Shown: one piece after another, positions 1 through 9,601 of the stretch
Numbering within the stretch: the stretch's first letter is position 1
How the letters are laid out: every line of letters starts with the position of its first letter
Source of the DNA: an uncultured Pseudohongiella sp.
Lineage (GTDB): Bacteria; Pseudomonadota; Gammaproteobacteria; Pseudomonadales; Pseudohongiellaceae
Direction of reading: 5' to 3'
DNA length: 64,000 bases
NCBI GenBank assembly: GCA_951812965.1
Contig: OX638341.1
Span: 434,001-498,000 of the forward strand
The notes under the pieces: model-generated
What the model saw: only the letters and a program-made list of their open reading frames with translations
What the model was told of the DNA's origin: nothing
The model's database searches: none
Translations under genes and position numbers: made by a program

Positions 1-1
1 A

Positions 2-970
2 GATCTTTCGCGGCGCGATCTGACCATCAACGCCATGGCCGAAACCGATGACGGTGAACTTGTCGATCCGCACAGTGGCCGCGAAGATCTGGACAAGCGC
101 TTGCTGCGCCACGTCTCACCGGCCTTTCGCGAAGACCCGCTGCGTGTCTTGCGGGTCGCCCGTTTTACCGGGCGCTTCAGCCATCTCGGATTCCGCGTGG
201 CGCCGGAAACTATGGAACTGATGCGGGATATGGTCGGGCGAGGTGAACTCGCCGAACTGACCCGGGAACGCGTCTGGCAGGAAATCGAAGGGGCTTTGCG
301 CAGTGAATCGCCGGAGGCGTTTTTTCGCGTATTGCGCGATTGCGGCGCCTTGCAGGTGATTCTCCCGGAAGTGGACCGACTGTTCGGGGTGCCGCAACCC
401 GCAAAATACCATCCGGAAATCGACACCGGCATCCATACGCTGATGTGTGTGCAGGCGGCGGCGCGAATTTCGGACGATCCAGTGATGCGCTATGCGGTGC
501 TGTTGCACGACGTCGGCAAGGGCGTCACCGACCCTGCCAAATGGCCGAGTCATCACGGCCATGACCAACTTGGCGTACCCCTGGTAAAGGAGATCACGCG
601 GCGGCTGGGCGTACCGCGCGAGTACGCGCAAACTGCCGAAGCCGTTTGCAAATATCACACCTTGCAGCACCGAGTGCGCAGTTTGCGGCCGGCAACCGTA
701 TTGCGCCTTTTGTCAGGGCTCGATGCAATCCGCCGTCCACTCAGATTCGAACGCTTTCTATTGGCTTGCCTCGCCGACGCCCGCGGCCGCACGGGTTTCG
801 AGGACTGCGAATATCCCCAGAACGAATACCTGTCGCGAATGCTGGCGGCGGTGAACTCCGTCGATGCCGGCAAGCTGCTGCGGGACAAGCCTGAAGCGGA
901 CGCCGGCGAACTGATCGCTCGTGGCCGGATCGACGCCATTCGCCGCGCTCAGGCTGAATTCGTTCATTGA
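2..970 (+). CDS. cca: Multifunctional CCA tRNA nucleotidyltransferase, 5'-truncated by window edge
   Basis: Adds or repairs the 3' CCA of tRNAs in the cytoplasm. The frame is open from the first bases. It opens with the RRDLTINAMA motif of class II nucleotidyltransferases, followed by the DPLRVLRVARF segment of the neck region. A C-terminal HD domain is visible (HDVGKG, then HHGHD), as in the long multifunctional Cca of gammaproteobacteria, which also has phosphatase and phosphodiesterase activity. About 322 residues are seen and roughly the first 100, with the catalytic DxD, lie outside the window. An internal ATG at 35 exists but is not the start, because the RRD motif lies before it. The stop overlaps the next gene's ATG by 4 bp, which suggests translational coupling. 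Confidence 0.95.
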   Translation, partial: DLSRRDLTINAMAETDDGELVDPHSGREDLDKRLLRHVSPAFREDPLRVLRVARFTGRFSHLGFRVAPETMELMRDMVGRGELAELTRERVWQEIEGALRSESPEAFFRVLRDCGALQVILPEVDRLFGVPQPAKYHPEIDTGIHTLMCVQAAARISDDPVMRYAVLLHDVGKGVTDPAKWPSHHGHDQLGVPLVKEITRRLGVPREYAQTAEAVCKYHTLQHRVRSLRPATVLRLLSGLDAIRRPLRFERFLLACLADARGRTGFEDCEYPQNEYLSRMLAAVNSVDAGKLLRDKPEADAGELIARGRIDAIRRAQAEFVH

Positions 971-1749
971 TGGCGGCGGAGAACACTTTCTCATCCGAAG
1001 CTCCCGTGGCCTTGATCACCGGCAGCGCCCGGCGCATCGGCGCCGCTATTGCACACAAGTTTCATGAACACGGATATCTCGTTTTACTGCATTGCCGGAA
1101 CTCGATCGATGAAGCGGTAGCGCTGGCGGCCGAATTCAATGCGCGCCGGGAATCGTCGGCGGCAGTACTGATCGCCGATCTGACATCAGCCGAAGTCGGC
1201 GAGTCTCTCGCGCGAAAAGCTCTTGCGCATTTTCAGCGGGTCGATGTGCTGATCAACAACGCTTCGAGTTATTACTCGACCGCTTTCGGCAAGGTGAGCG
1301 CGGCTGAGTGGGATGACTTGCTTGGCAGCAATCTGCGGGGTCATTTCTTTCTCAGCCAGGCGCTTGGCGAAGAACTTCGCTCGCGCGGCGGCGCCATCGT
1401 CAATATCGGCGACATTCACGCGGACCGGCCCCGCCATGGATTTTCCGCCTACGCGATCGCCAAGGCGGGACTTACAGCGATGACCCGTTCGCTTGCGGTG
1501 GAACTCGCGCCCTCGGTGCGCGTGAACGCCATCGCGCCGGGCTCCATTCTCTGGCCTGATTTCCTGGCGGACGAATCGGCCCCGGGAGTTGCCGAGGCGC
1601 GGCAAAACATCCTGCAATCGATCCCCATACGGAAACTCGGCGACCCAGACCAGGTCGCGGACCTTTGCTGGTTCCTCGCTGTCGAAGCAAACTACATGAC
1701 AGGCCAGACCATCCGCATGGACGGCGGCCGATCCCTCCATCCCGGCTAG
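967..1749 (+). CDS. folM: SDR-family pteridine reductase (FolM/PTR1-like)
   Basis: A 260-residue short-chain dehydrogenase, probably reducing dihydrobiopterin/dihydrofolate-type pterins with NADPH. The N-terminal cofactor loop reads TGSARRIG, the TGxxxRxG variant typical of pteridine reductases. NNASSYY follows near residue 95, and the catalytic YAIAK tetrad motif lies near residue 160. The ATG overlaps the cca stop by 4 bp. It converges on folK, whose stop codon overlaps its end by 4 bp. The neighbouring folK and folB support a pterin role. A generic SDR substrate cannot be excluded. Confidence 0.8.
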   Translation: MMAAENTFSSEAPVALITGSARRIGAAIAHKFHEHGYLVLLHCRNSIDEAVALAAEFNARRESSAAVLIADLTSAEVGESLARKALAHFQRVDVLINNASSYYSTAFGKVSAAEWDDLLGSNLRGHFFLSQALGEELRSRGGAIVNIGDIHADRPRHGFSAYAIAKAGLTAMTRSLAVELAPSVRVNAIAPGSILWPDFLADESAPGVAEARQNILQSIPIRKLGDPDQVADLCWFLAVEANYMTGQTIRMDGGRSLHPG

Positions 1750-2231
1750 TCGAGTTCAACCCTGGTGAGAGGTTGGCGGGACTTTTCGAAACGAGTCCAG
1801 AGTTCGCCGAAATCGGGCCCGCCGGGATCCAGTTTCTGATCGGGCAGCACTTCCGCGAGCGGACAAAGGATAAAGGCGCTGTCGAGTACTTCCTGATGGG
1901 AAACCGTCAGCAATCCGTGAGCGCCGTCGGCCGCGCCGGGAACGAAGACATCGATATCGATGGGACGCGGGGAAAGTCTCGGTTTGGACGGGTCGCGGCC
2001 CAGGCGCAACTCGAGTCGCTTGAGCCAGGCTATCACTTCCGGCACTGCCTCACCGGTTTCCGCCAGGGCGGCCATGTTGAGAAAATCGGCCCTGTCAAAT
2101 CCGACGGCCGCGCTGCGATAAACTCCGGAGCAGCGCAGCCGGCCGAACCTTGATTCCAGTTCCTTGAGCGCCCGGCTGATATTGGCGGCGGCATTCTCAT
2201 TGCTGCCGATGCAGAAAACGAGCAGGGTCAC
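1746..2231 (-). CDS. folK: 2-amino-4-hydroxy-6-hydroxymethyldihydropteridine pyrophosphokinase (copy 1)
   Basis: Transfers pyrophosphate from ATP to hydroxymethyldihydropterin in folate synthesis. The 161-residue protein has the family's N-terminal IGSN strand and the signature SPRPIDIDVF near residue 90, whose aspartates bind magnesium. It lies 3 bp downstream of folB, the preceding pathway enzyme, in a tsaD-folB-folK transcript. A second FolK lies at 53027-53590. The two are diverged, so they are not a recent duplication. The neighbourhood resembles the cca/folK-like/folB/tsaD cluster of pseudomonads. Confidence 0.85.
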   Translation of the reverse strand: MTLLVFCIGSNENAAANISRALKELESRFGRLRCSGVYRSAAVGFDRADFLNMAALAETGEAVPEVIAWLKRLELRLGRDPSKPRLSPRPIDIDVFVPGAADGAHGLLTVSHQEVLDSAFILCPLAEVLPDQKLDPGGPDFGELWTRFEKSRQPLTRVELD

Positions 2232-2234
2232 GAC

Positions 2235-2606
2235 TCAAGCATCCGACGCGCTGTCCGGTTTACGCCTTTCGATGATGACCCCCGTGTCCTTCGAGCCGGT
2301 AACCGCTCCGGGTTTGCCGACCCGCAAGCGCAGCCAGGGCACCGGAAATTCGGCCAGAATTATTCCGGCAACGGCCTCGGCGAGAGCTTCCACCAGTTGG
2401 AATTCCGATTGCGCGACGAAATCCACGACCCGATGGGAGATCGATTTGTAATCCAATGCGTCGGCAAGGTCATCCGAAAACGCGGCGGCGCGAATATCGC
2501 AGCCGAGATCGAGATCTATGCTGACGGTCTGCTTGCGTTCGCGCTCCCAGTCGAACACGCCGATGACGGTCTCGATTTCGAGTTCTCTGATATAAACAAT
2601 ATCCAT
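2235..2606 (-). CDS. folB: Dihydroneopterin aldolase
   Basis: Converts dihydroneopterin to hydroxymethyldihydropterin plus glycolaldehyde in the folate pathway. About 123 residues, normal for FolB. It begins MDIVYIREL and has IGVFDWER, the FolB N-terminal strand with the conserved E/R pair. I chose the ATG at 2606 because GGAG stands 6 bases before it and the family starts with this MDxVxI strand. An in-frame ATG at 2633 would overlap tsaD and add nine unconserved residues. It lies 16 bases after the tsaD stop. Confidence 0.9.
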   Translation of the reverse strand: MDIVYIRELEIETVIGVFDWERERKQTVSIDLDLGCDIRAAAFSDDLADALDYKSISHRVVDFVAQSEFQLVEALAEAVAGIILAEFPVPWLRLRVGKPGAVTGSKDTGVIIERRKPDSASDA

Positions 2607-2622
2607 TGCGGCTCCGCGAGAT

Positions 2623-3645
2623 TCAGATCGCATTCAGGGATTCCAGCGGCCAGCGCGGCCGCACGTCGATTTCCAGCCCTGCGCGCTCACCGGCCAGCAG
2701 GCGCATGCAGCCCGCATAGGCGATCATCGCTCCGTTGTCGGTGCAATAGCGCGGCGCGGCATAGTGTACCGAATCGGCGCCGAGTCGCTCCTCGAGCACC
2801 TGCCGCAGCCGCTTGTTGGCACTGACGCCTCCCGCAATGACCAGCGAACTCAGCCCGGTCTGGCTTATGGCGCGTCGGCACTTGATCGCCAGGGTGTCGA
2901 CCATGGCTTCCTCGAAAGCCCGGGCGATATCCGCCCTGGTCTGATCGTCCAGTCCTCCTCCGTTTTCCCGCTGTTCGGCGATCACGGTGCGCACATAAGT
3001 TTTCAATCCGCTGAAGCTGAATTCGAGGCCGGGACGTTTGGTCATCGGTCGGGGGAAGTCGAACCGATCCGGATCGCCCCGCTCGGCCAGTCGCGCCAGA
3101 TGCGGACCGCCGGGGTACGGCAGGCCGAGCATCTTGGCGACCTTGTCGAAGGCTTCGCCGGCGGCGTCGTCCAGCGATTCGCCAAGCATGGTGTAGTCGC
3201 CGATGCCTTCGGCCTGGACCAGTTGGCTGTGACCTCCCGAAACGAGCAAGGCGAGAAAGGGAAAATCGAGACCGCCGCCTTCCAGCAGCGGCGCCAGCAA
3301 ATGCCCTTCCATGTGATGCACTCCCAGGGCGGGCACATCGAGCCCCTCGGCCAAGGCGCGGCCGGTCGAAGCGCCCACCAGCAAGGCGCCGACCAGGCCA
3401 GGCCCCGCGGTATAGGCGATACCGTCGATGTCGGACAATTCCAGGTTCGCTTCAGCGAGCACCTCGCGAATCAGCGGCAAGGTCTTGCGCACATGATCGC
3501 GGGACGCCAGTTCGGGAATCACGCCGCCATAGCGGGCATGAATTTCCACCTGGCTGTAGAGGCCGTCGGCGAGCAATCCGCGCTCGCTGCAATAAACGCC
3601 GATACCGGTCTCGTCGCAGGAAGTTTCGATGCCGAGAACGATCAA
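2623..3645 (-). CDS. tsaD: tRNA N6-threonylcarbamoyltransferase subunit TsaD
   Basis: Catalytic subunit that transfers threonylcarbamoyl to A37 of ANN-decoding tRNAs, working with TsaB and TsaE. The 340-residue length is normal. It starts [14 protein letters not shown] (ASKHA ATPase fold) and has the metal-binding HHMEGH at residues 110-115. The phosphate-2 loop SGGHSQL and a C-terminal GGVSAN motif also fit. It is the first gene of a tsaD-folB-folK run. In many gammaproteobacteria tsaD lies divergent from rpsU, but here a TonB receptor gene is inserted between them. Confidence 0.96.
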   Translation of the reverse strand: MIVLGIETSCDETGIGVYCSERGLLADGLYSQVEIHARYGGVIPELASRDHVRKTLPLIREVLAEANLELSDIDGIAYTAGPGLVGALLVGASTGRALAEGLDVPALGVHHMEGHLLAPLLEGGGLDFPFLALLVSGGHSQLVQAEGIGDYTMLGESLDDAAGEAFDKVAKMLGLPYPGGPHLARLAERGDPDRFDFPRPMTKRPGLEFSFSGLKTYVRTVIAEQRENGGGLDDQTRADIARAFEEAMVDTLAIKCRRAISQTGLSSLVIAGGVSANKRLRQVLEERLGADSVHYAAPRYCTDNGAMIAYAGCMRLLAGERAGLEIDVRPRWPLESLNAI

Positions 3646-3674
3646 GGGATTTCCCGATTAAAAGAGCTGAATGA

Positions 3675-3706
3675 AAAAAGGCCGGAACTCTCGTCCCGGC
3701 CTTTTT
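3675..3706 (-). terminator. Intrinsic terminator of the TonB receptor gene
   Basis: An 11-bp perfect stem (AAAAAGGCCGG at 3675-3685 with CCGGCCTTTTT at 3696-3706) closes a 10-base loop. It has A/T tracts on both sides, so it can work in either direction. It lies 40 bases after the receptor stop and just upstream of tsaD. Confidence 0.85.
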
Positions 3707-3745
3707 AATTTTGCCTGAGCCAAGCTCAGTTGAGAACTCTCATTC

Positions 3746-6733
3746 TCAGAAGGTTACTCCGAAATTGACAAACACATAGCGTCCCAGCGCATCGAAGAAG
3801 GCCGGGAAGGTGTTGCCGTTACCGGGAGCGGTACCCGCATCGGAACTGACCTGCGGGTCGGAGTCTAGCAGGTTGCTGACGCCGAGCGTGGCAGAGTAGT
3901 TCTCCGAGGCGGCCCACTCGGCGGTCAGATCCCAGTAGGTCTCGGCATCGAAGTTGATGCTGTTTCCACCCAGATCTTCGGTTTCACCGAGATAACGCAT
4001 GCCGAGGGCGATGCGCACGTCGTACTCGGTGTACAAGGTTGCCTTGTAGTTTCCGCTCCATTCGGGTGCGGGGTTCTTGCCGCAAGCGGCGCCCCAATAG
4101 CCGTGGCACTCGGTGGTCGGCTCGCCGGGCAGTTCGATAAAGCTGTCCTCAAGCACGTTGGTGGTCACACCCTGAATTTCCATCGGGCCCAAGGGCGTTT
4201 CGAAGTTGTAGTCGAAAATGATGTCTACGCCGGTGACCTTGCTTTCGCTGATATTGGTGGTCAAGGTGTTGATGAAACCACCGGTCAGCCAGAGCGACCC
4301 GGTTTGCGGATGCCGGTTGATGTTGTTGCAAAAAACGGCATTGCCGGTTTCCAGACACTTGTCCAGGGTAGTGGACGCCGGGATCGAGCCGATGCCCTCT
4401 TCGATGCTGATGTCGAAGTAGTCGACCGTCAGCGTCAGCCCATCGAGGAACGACGGAGTCAGCACCGCGCCGAGGGTTACGGATTCGGATTCCTCGGGCG
4501 CAGTCATCGGGTTGCCGCCATAACGGATGTTGTACTGGTCGGCGGGCGACTTCAGGTCAGTGCCGTACAGCGAGGCTGATAGGCCCGTATTGGCGCACTG
4601 AGCCTGGGTCGCAGTCATGTTGAGGCCGCATGGGTCATCGTCAAGGTCGGTCAAGCTGTCGCCCTGGGCGGTGTACAACTCGGCCAGATTGGCGTGACGA
4701 ACCGCGGACTGAAAGGATCCCCGTATCGCAATATCCTCGCTCGCCCGGAAGAACGCGCCGAACTTGTAGGTATCGGTGGTCTGGCCGGTCGAATAGTCTG
4801 CGTAACGGTAACCGGCGTCTAGATTCAGGTTGTCCATTACCGGAATACCGAGCTCGAAGAAGAACTCGTCCGCTTCGTAGGCGCCTGACAAGGGAATCGC
4901 CGCGCCGCCCGAACCGGAACGGTCACCGGCGATGCTGGGCGCATCGGGGCTGTAGTCCGTCTTCAGTTCCTTGGTTTCATAACCGAAGGCCGCGGAAATG
5001 GGACCCGGCGCACCCGGAATCGTGATCGGGGTTTCGCCGGATAACACGCCTTGCATTATGCGTTGCTTGCCGGAACCGCGAATAAACGTGGACTGCGCGA
5101 TATAACTCTGCAGATCCGCGCCGCCGTCATGAATAGCCTGGATGCCACCGTCGCCGGGCAGACCGCCGCTGAACAAGTTGTAGGGAGTGCAGTTCGGATC
5201 GGTACCGTTGAGAGCGGAGACACAAGTGGGCACGCCATTAACGTTAACCACATTGACTGCCCGGTTGATGTTGGTCACCGACAGGTCGTTGCGATACTCG
5301 TTGACGTAATCGACTTCCGACAATTGATAGTTGACGTCATAGGTCCAGCTACCGGTAATGTCGCCGCGTAAGCCGTATACCTGAGTGACATTGTCGTAGT
5401 TGGTGATGCTCTGTCTCGGCGCGCCTTCCACGTTGCGCTTCAGCGAGTACAGCGGCGCGTTATAGCCAATGATTTCGCCGTTGGTTACCGCAAGATCCAG
5501 AGCGGAAATGTAGCCGAGCGCCGCGGCGCCGCTGGTAAAGTTGGGCGCGTGGTCGGCGCCCATGCCGATCCAGTCGCCGCAAGCCACCTGGTATTGCTGC
5601 GCGGAAAGCAGCGCGTTATAGCATGGCAGTTGCGAAATGTTGCCGAAGGTACCGGAATATGCAATCTGCGCATTGGACTCCGAAGACATCGAACGGAGGC
5701 TGGCATAGGCTTCGGCGTTCTCGTTGATCTCGAACTTGCCGAAGAAGCCGGCATTCACACGATCGTCCGGTCGCTGGAAGAAGTTGGTCGGATTGTAGTT
5801 GAAAGTCTGACCGGCCCGGGGTACGAACTCATCACCCTGCACCTTTACGTCCAACCGGGTCACACTTGGGTCTACGTTTGCATAGCCATTGGCGCCATAC
5901 AATCCGAAGTCGGCCCAGCGGCCGGGAGGAATCGTCGAGGAACCGCCGCAACCGCCCTTGCCGCGTGTAAGGGCGCAGGCGGATATGTCATAGTCGCCTT
6001 GCAAGATTGGCGCGGTATCGGTTTTTTCAAGAAAACCAGTGATGTGGCCGCGGCCGTCGAAGGCCGAACCGCCGAATGCGATCGCAATTTTGGTGGTATC
6101 GCCCGTGGTGATGTCCTCATCCGCAAGCGCATAGTCGTAGGATCGCACCAGATCCCTCAGTTCGCCGTTGTCATTGGTATGCTGATAAAAACTGTGGGTA
6201 ACGGCTGCCTTGAAACCCTCGAACTCGTCGTCAATGATGAAGTTGACAACACCCGCCACCGCGTCCGAACCGTATACCGAGGAAGCGCCGCCGGTAAGGA
6301 CATCGACGCGCTCGATCAGCAGCGAAGGCACGGCATTTAGGTCAGCGCAGTTACCGCCGGCGGTGCCGCCGGGCGCCATGCGCTGGCCGTTGATCAGCAC
6401 CAGAGTGCGGTCACAGCCGAGATTGCGAAGATTAACGGTCGCGCGACCGTTGGAACCGTTTGAAGACGTGATCGCCTGTCCCGGCGCAATTTGCGGCAAG
6501 TCGTTCAGATAGTCCTCAACGCGGGTGATGCCGCGGTCGGCTATATCTTCGACCTGAATCGTGGTGATTTGGGAAGAACTGATCACATTGGGGCTGCGAA
6601 TACGCGAACCCGTTACAATCACCTCTTCCAGTTGCTGGGCCTCCTGGCCCTGGGCCACCGCGGTCGATACCGCTCCAGGCCCCATAACAAAGGCGCCGCA
6701 TATAAGCAACGCCCAACGCTTGTTGGATAGCAT
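3746..6733 (-). CDS. TonB-dependent outer-membrane receptor
   Basis: About 995 residues with a signal peptide, an N-terminal plug and a 22-strand-type barrel ending in VNFGVTF, with the terminal Phe recognised by the Bam machinery. The plug shows VIVTGSRI soon after the signal peptide, then VEDYLNDLPQ and NLRNLGCDRTLVLINGQR. Pairs of closely spaced cysteines recur in the extracellular part, so several disulfide-stapled loops are likely. I prefer the ATG at 6733, eight bases after a GGAGG. The ATG at 6739 and TTG at 6748 sit too close to it. The substrate is unknown. No siderophore or sugar genes lie next to it. It interrupts the usual tsaD-rpsU divergence. Confidence 0.92.
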   Translation of the reverse strand: MLSNKRWALLICGAFVMGPGAVSTAVAQGQEAQQLEEVIVTGSRIRSPNVISSSQITTIQVEDIADRGITRVEDYLNDLPQIAPGQAITSSNGSNGRATVNLRNLGCDRTLVLINGQRMAPGGTAGGNCADLNAVPSLLIERVDVLTGGASSVYGSDAVAGVVNFIIDDEFEGFKAAVTHSFYQHTNDNGELRDLVRSYDYALADEDITTGDTTKIAIAFGGSAFDGRGHITGFLEKTDTAPILQGDYDISACALTRGKGGCGGSSTIPPGRWADFGLYGANGYANVDPSVTRLDVKVQGDEFVPRAGQTFNYNPTNFFQRPDDRVNAGFFGKFEINENAEAYASLRSMSSESNAQIAYSGTFGNISQLPCYNALLSAQQYQVACGDWIGMGADHAPNFTSGAAALGYISALDLAVTNGEIIGYNAPLYSLKRNVEGAPRQSITNYDNVTQVYGLRGDITGSWTYDVNYQLSEVDYVNEYRNDLSVTNINRAVNVVNVNGVPTCVSALNGTDPNCTPYNLFSGGLPGDGGIQAIHDGGADLQSYIAQSTFIRGSGKQRIMQGVLSGETPITIPGAPGPISAAFGYETKELKTDYSPDAPSIAGDRSGSGGAAIPLSGAYEADEFFFELGIPVMDNLNLDAGYRYADYSTGQTTDTYKFGAFFRASEDIAIRGSFQSAVRHANLAELYTAQGDSLTDLDDDPCGLNMTATQAQCANTGLSASLYGTDLKSPADQYNIRYGGNPMTAPEESESVTLGAVLTPSFLDGLTLTVDYFDISIEEGIGSIPASTTLDKCLETGNAVFCNNINRHPQTGSLWLTGGFINTLTTNISESKVTGVDIIFDYNFETPLGPMEIQGVTTNVLEDSFIELPGEPTTECHGYWGAACGKNPAPEWSGNYKATLYTEYDVRIALGMRYLGETEDLGGNSINFDAETYWDLTAEWAASENYSATLGVSNLLDSDPQVSSDAGTAPGNGNTFPAFFDALGRYVFVNFGVTF

Positions 6734-6875
6734 ATCCATCCCCTCCAAATGTAATTCCTGATTAATTTTTATGCCCTAATTACGGGCAGCGGCGCATTAT
6801 CGCATACTACCGCCAGATTCTGTCCACCTTTTTGCCACTTTTCGTTAAGTTCGTGAAAGTTGGGTCAAATGGATT

Positions 6876-6904
6876 TTGCAAATCCGGGCGGCGGCCAGTA
6901 AGAT
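6876..6904 (+). promoter_or_regulatory. Putative sigma-70 promoter of rpsU-yqeY-dnaG
   Basis: TTGCAA (6876-6881), a 17-base spacer and TAAGAT (6899-6904) stand about 50 bases before the rpsU ATG. It is a sequence match only. The same 200-base gap must also hold the receptor's promoter on the other strand. Confidence 0.5.
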
Positions 6905-6921
6905 ATGCGCCCTGATTTTCG

Positions 6922-6936
6922 GCCCCCTGCGGGGGC
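6922..6936 (+). promoter_or_regulatory. Small GC hairpin in the rpsU leader
   Basis: GCCCCC and GGGGGC pair around a 3-base loop, 20 bases before the rpsU start codon and upstream of its AAGG ribosome site. It could affect S21 translation or mark the transcript 5' end. No T-run follows, so it is not a terminator. Confidence 0.4.
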
Positions 6937-6955
6937 TTGCCATGCAAGGTGCTGA

Positions 6956-7171
6956 ATGCCTCAAGTCAAACTGAAAGAGAACGAACCCTTCGATGTAGCG
7001 TTACGCCGCTTCAAGCGTTCCTGCGAAAAGGCCGGCATCCTGGCGGAAGTGCGTCGCCGGGAATTCTACGAAAAGCCGACCTCGGTTCGCAAGCGCAAGG
7101 CGGCTGCCGCGGTCAAGCGCCATCAGAAGAAGCTCTTGCGGGAAAGCCGCAAGTTGCAGCGTCAATACTGA
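6956..7171 (+). CDS. rpsU: 30S ribosomal protein S21
   Basis: A 71-residue basic protein of the small subunit, needed for initiation on many mRNAs. The sequence starts [20 protein letters not shown] and ends in a lysine/arginine-rich helix ([15 protein letters not shown]), a full match to gammaproteobacterial S21 in length and order. It heads the macromolecular-synthesis operon with dnaG and rpoD. Confidence 0.98.
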   Translation: MPQVKLKENEPFDVALRRFKRSCEKAGILAEVRRREFYEKPTSVRKRKAAAAVKRHQKKLLRESRKLQRQY

Positions 7172-7202
7172 TAACCTTTCCCCGATCCGCCCGTAACCGG
7201 AC

Positions 7203-7649
7203 ATGAGCCCTTTACAAGCCCAGCTTCGTGAAGCGATGAAGGACGCCATGCGCGCCAGGAACAAGCCGCGTCTGGAGTCCATTCGTCTTGCGCTGGCGGA
7301 AATCCGCAGGGTCGAGGTGGACGAACGCATCGAGTGCGACGATACTCGGATAACCGGCATACTCGATCGCATGGTCAAGCAGCGCAGGGATTCCATCACA
7401 CAATTCGAGGCGGGCGGGCGCGAAGATCTGGTGGCGAAGGAACAGGGCCAGATCGAGGTCCTGAAGGAATTCATGCCCCAGGCGCTGACCGGCAAGGAAC
7501 TGGGCACGATCATCAAGGAAGCGGTCGAGCAGGCGGGCGCGCAATCCATGCGCGACATGGGCAAGGTAATGGCGCTGATCAAGCCGCAGGTAACCGGACG
7601 CGCCGACATGGGCGAAGTCAGCAAACAGGTCAGGGAACTGCTGAACTGA
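7203..7649 (+). CDS. GatB/YqeY domain protein
   Basis: A 148-residue stand-alone YqeY protein, homologous to the tRNA-binding tail domain of GatB amidotransferase. Characteristic segments are LREAMKDAMRARNK at the start, QRRDSITQFEAGGREDL in the middle and MGKVMALIKPQVTGRADM near the end. It is commonly found between rpsU and dnaG in proteobacteria. The biochemical role is not settled for the family, and a link to tRNA-dependent amidation is inferred from the GatB homology only. It lies 31 bases after rpsU and 46 before dnaG, so it is probably co-transcribed. Confidence 0.9.
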   Translation: MSPLQAQLREAMKDAMRARNKPRLESIRLALAEIRRVEVDERIECDDTRITGILDRMVKQRRDSITQFEAGGREDLVAKEQGQIEVLKEFMPQALTGKELGTIIKEAVEQAGAQSMRDMGKVMALIKPQVTGRADMGEVSKQVRELLN

Positions 7650-7695
7650 ACGGCCGCCTTGCCGCCGCAAACCCCGCGCTGGCGTTGGAGTCCAG

Positions 7696-9549
7696 ATGGC
7701 AGGCCTCATTCCACAGAGCTTTATTGACGAGTTGCTCAACCGCGTCGATATTGTCGAAGTAGTCGACCGGCGCGTCACGCTCAAGAAAGCCGGCAAGAAC
7801 TATCAGGCCTGCTGTCCGTTCCACCAGGAAAAGACCCCCTCTTTCAGCGTTCAGCCTGAGAAGCAGTTCTTTTATTGTTTCGGTTGCGGCGCCGGCGGCA
7901 ATGCCGTCGGCTTCATAATGAAGTTTCAGAATCTGGGCTTTCCGGAAGCCGTGGAGGTGCTGGCCCGCGATGCCGGCATGGAAGTGCCGCGGCAGGAGAG
8001 CCCGGCGGACGCCCGTCGCGGCGCCGAGCAGCGCGCCTTGTACGATTGCCTGGAGCGAGCGAGCAAGTATTATCAGCAACAGTTGCGGCGGCATTCCAAA
8101 CGCAACCGCGCCATCGACTGGTGCAAGTCCCGGGGGATAAGCGGAGTCACCGCGCGCGAGTTTCAACTCGGCTACGCGCCGCCTGGATGGGAAAACCTGG
8201 TAAGTGAACTGGGTCCGGATGAGGCGGCGCGCGAAAAACTGCTGAAAGCGGGCCTGGTCATCGCCCGCGAAGCCGGCAAGAAGGACAATTCCGACAGATC
8301 GCCGTACTACGACCGCTTCCGGGACCGCGTGGTATTTCCGATTCGCGACAGCCGCGGCCGCACGGTGGGATTCGGCGGGCGCGTGCTCGACGACGGCACG
8401 CCGAAATACCTGAACAGCCCGGAAACGCCGGTATTCCAGAAAGGACGCGAATTGTACGGCTTGTACGAGGCGCGCAAAAGCAAGGCCGGCAAATTGATGC
8501 TGGTGGAAGGCTACATGGATGTCATCGCACTGGCCCAGGCAGGCATCCGTAACGCGGTCGCTACTTTGGGAACCGCCACCAGTGCCTGGCAGATTCAGCG
8601 CATGTTCCGGCACGCGCCGGAAATCGTGTTCTGCTTCGACGGCGACGAGGCCGGCAGGCGCGCCGCCTGGCGCGCGTTGGAAACCTGCCTGCCGCTGATG
8701 GCGGACGGAAAGAGCGCCAGATTCCTGTTTTTACCGGAAGGCGAAGACCCCGACAGCATGGTGCGCAAGGAAGGCGCTGAGAATTTTCTCGAACGGGTCG
8801 AAAACGCGCAGCCGCTGGAAACGTTCTTTTTCGAACACCTGAGCGAAGAACTCAATACCGATTCGATCGAGGGCCGTGCTGCTCTGAGCAGCAAGGCCAT
8901 GCCCCTGATTCGCAAGTTGCCCGAAAGCGTATACCGCCAACTCATGATAGACCGGCTGGCGGAAATCACAGGCGTGGAAAAGGAAGCCTTGCTCAAGCCC
9001 GCGCCCGCCGAGCGCAAGCGGGAATCCGAAAGCGAACCACCACCCTGGCTGCGGGATTCCCCGGAATTCGACGCTTTTCCGGTTCCTCCGGTGCCGCCCG
9101 AATACTTGCCTGGGTCGGGTCAGCCTAGAGCCCGCAAAAGAACCGAAAGTCCACCCGCGCCGGGGCTGGTGGCAATCAAGCATTTGTTGCTGGCGCCGGA
9201 GATGGCCCTAAGAGGGCAGGAGGATATCTCGTTGCTACACAAAGTCGGTGACTCCGACGGAAAACTGCTGTTCGAACTTGTTGAAAAAGTGAGGAACGAA
9301 CCAGATATTGATCCCTGTTCCCTGCTGTCGCATTGTTACGGCAACGACGACATGAGTTCCCAATTCGTAGTTGTCTATACGGCGGAAAAAATTGAGCCGA
9401 GCAAGAAGGAGAAGTTGGAAATGGAGTTTCACGAAATCCTTGACGGTTTGCTTGCCAAATGCTCCAAAAAACTCACGGACCTGGAACGCAAGGCCAATTT
9501 GGATAAATTGCACGCCCTTCCTGCCGCTAAAAGGCATACAGACGCATGA
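7696..9549 (+). CDS. dnaG: DNA primase
   Basis: Synthesises RNA primers at the replication fork. The 617-residue protein has the N-terminal CHC2 zinc site (C40, H43, C61, C64 in CCPFHQEK and YCFGCG). The central TOPRIM domain shows the glutamate in LMLVEGYMDV and the DGD motif in FCFDGDEAGRRAA. A proline-rich linker near residue 460 leads to the C-terminal DnaB-interacting helicase-binding domain. It occupies the standard position between rpsU/yqeY and rpoD. Confidence 0.98.
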   Translation: MAGLIPQSFIDELLNRVDIVEVVDRRVTLKKAGKNYQACCPFHQEKTPSFSVQPEKQFFYCFGCGAGGNAVGFIMKFQNLGFPEAVEVLARDAGMEVPRQESPADARRGAEQRALYDCLERASKYYQQQLRRHSKRNRAIDWCKSRGISGVTAREFQLGYAPPGWENLVSELGPDEAAREKLLKAGLVIAREAGKKDNSDRSPYYDRFRDRVVFPIRDSRGRTVGFGGRVLDDGTPKYLNSPETPVFQKGRELYGLYEARKSKAGKLMLVEGYMDVIALAQAGIRNAVATLGTATSAWQIQRMFRHAPEIVFCFDGDEAGRRAAWRALETCLPLMADGKSARFLFLPEGEDPDSMVRKEGAENFLERVENAQPLETFFFEHLSEELNTDSIEGRAALSSKAMPLIRKLPESVYRQLMIDRLAEITGVEKEALLKPAPAERKRESESEPPPWLRDSPEFDAFPVPPVPPEYLPGSGQPRARKRTESPPAPGLVAIKHLLLAPEMALRGQEDISLLHKVGDSDGKLLFELVEKVRNEPDIDPCSLLSHCYGNDDMSSQFVVVYTAEKIEPSKKEKLEMEFHEILDGLLAKCSKKLTDLERKANLDKLHALPAAKRHTDA

Positions 9550-9601
9550 CTTCCGGCACATTTTTCGCAGCAATTCCAATCTTGGCACTGAGGGAGCGCG
9601 G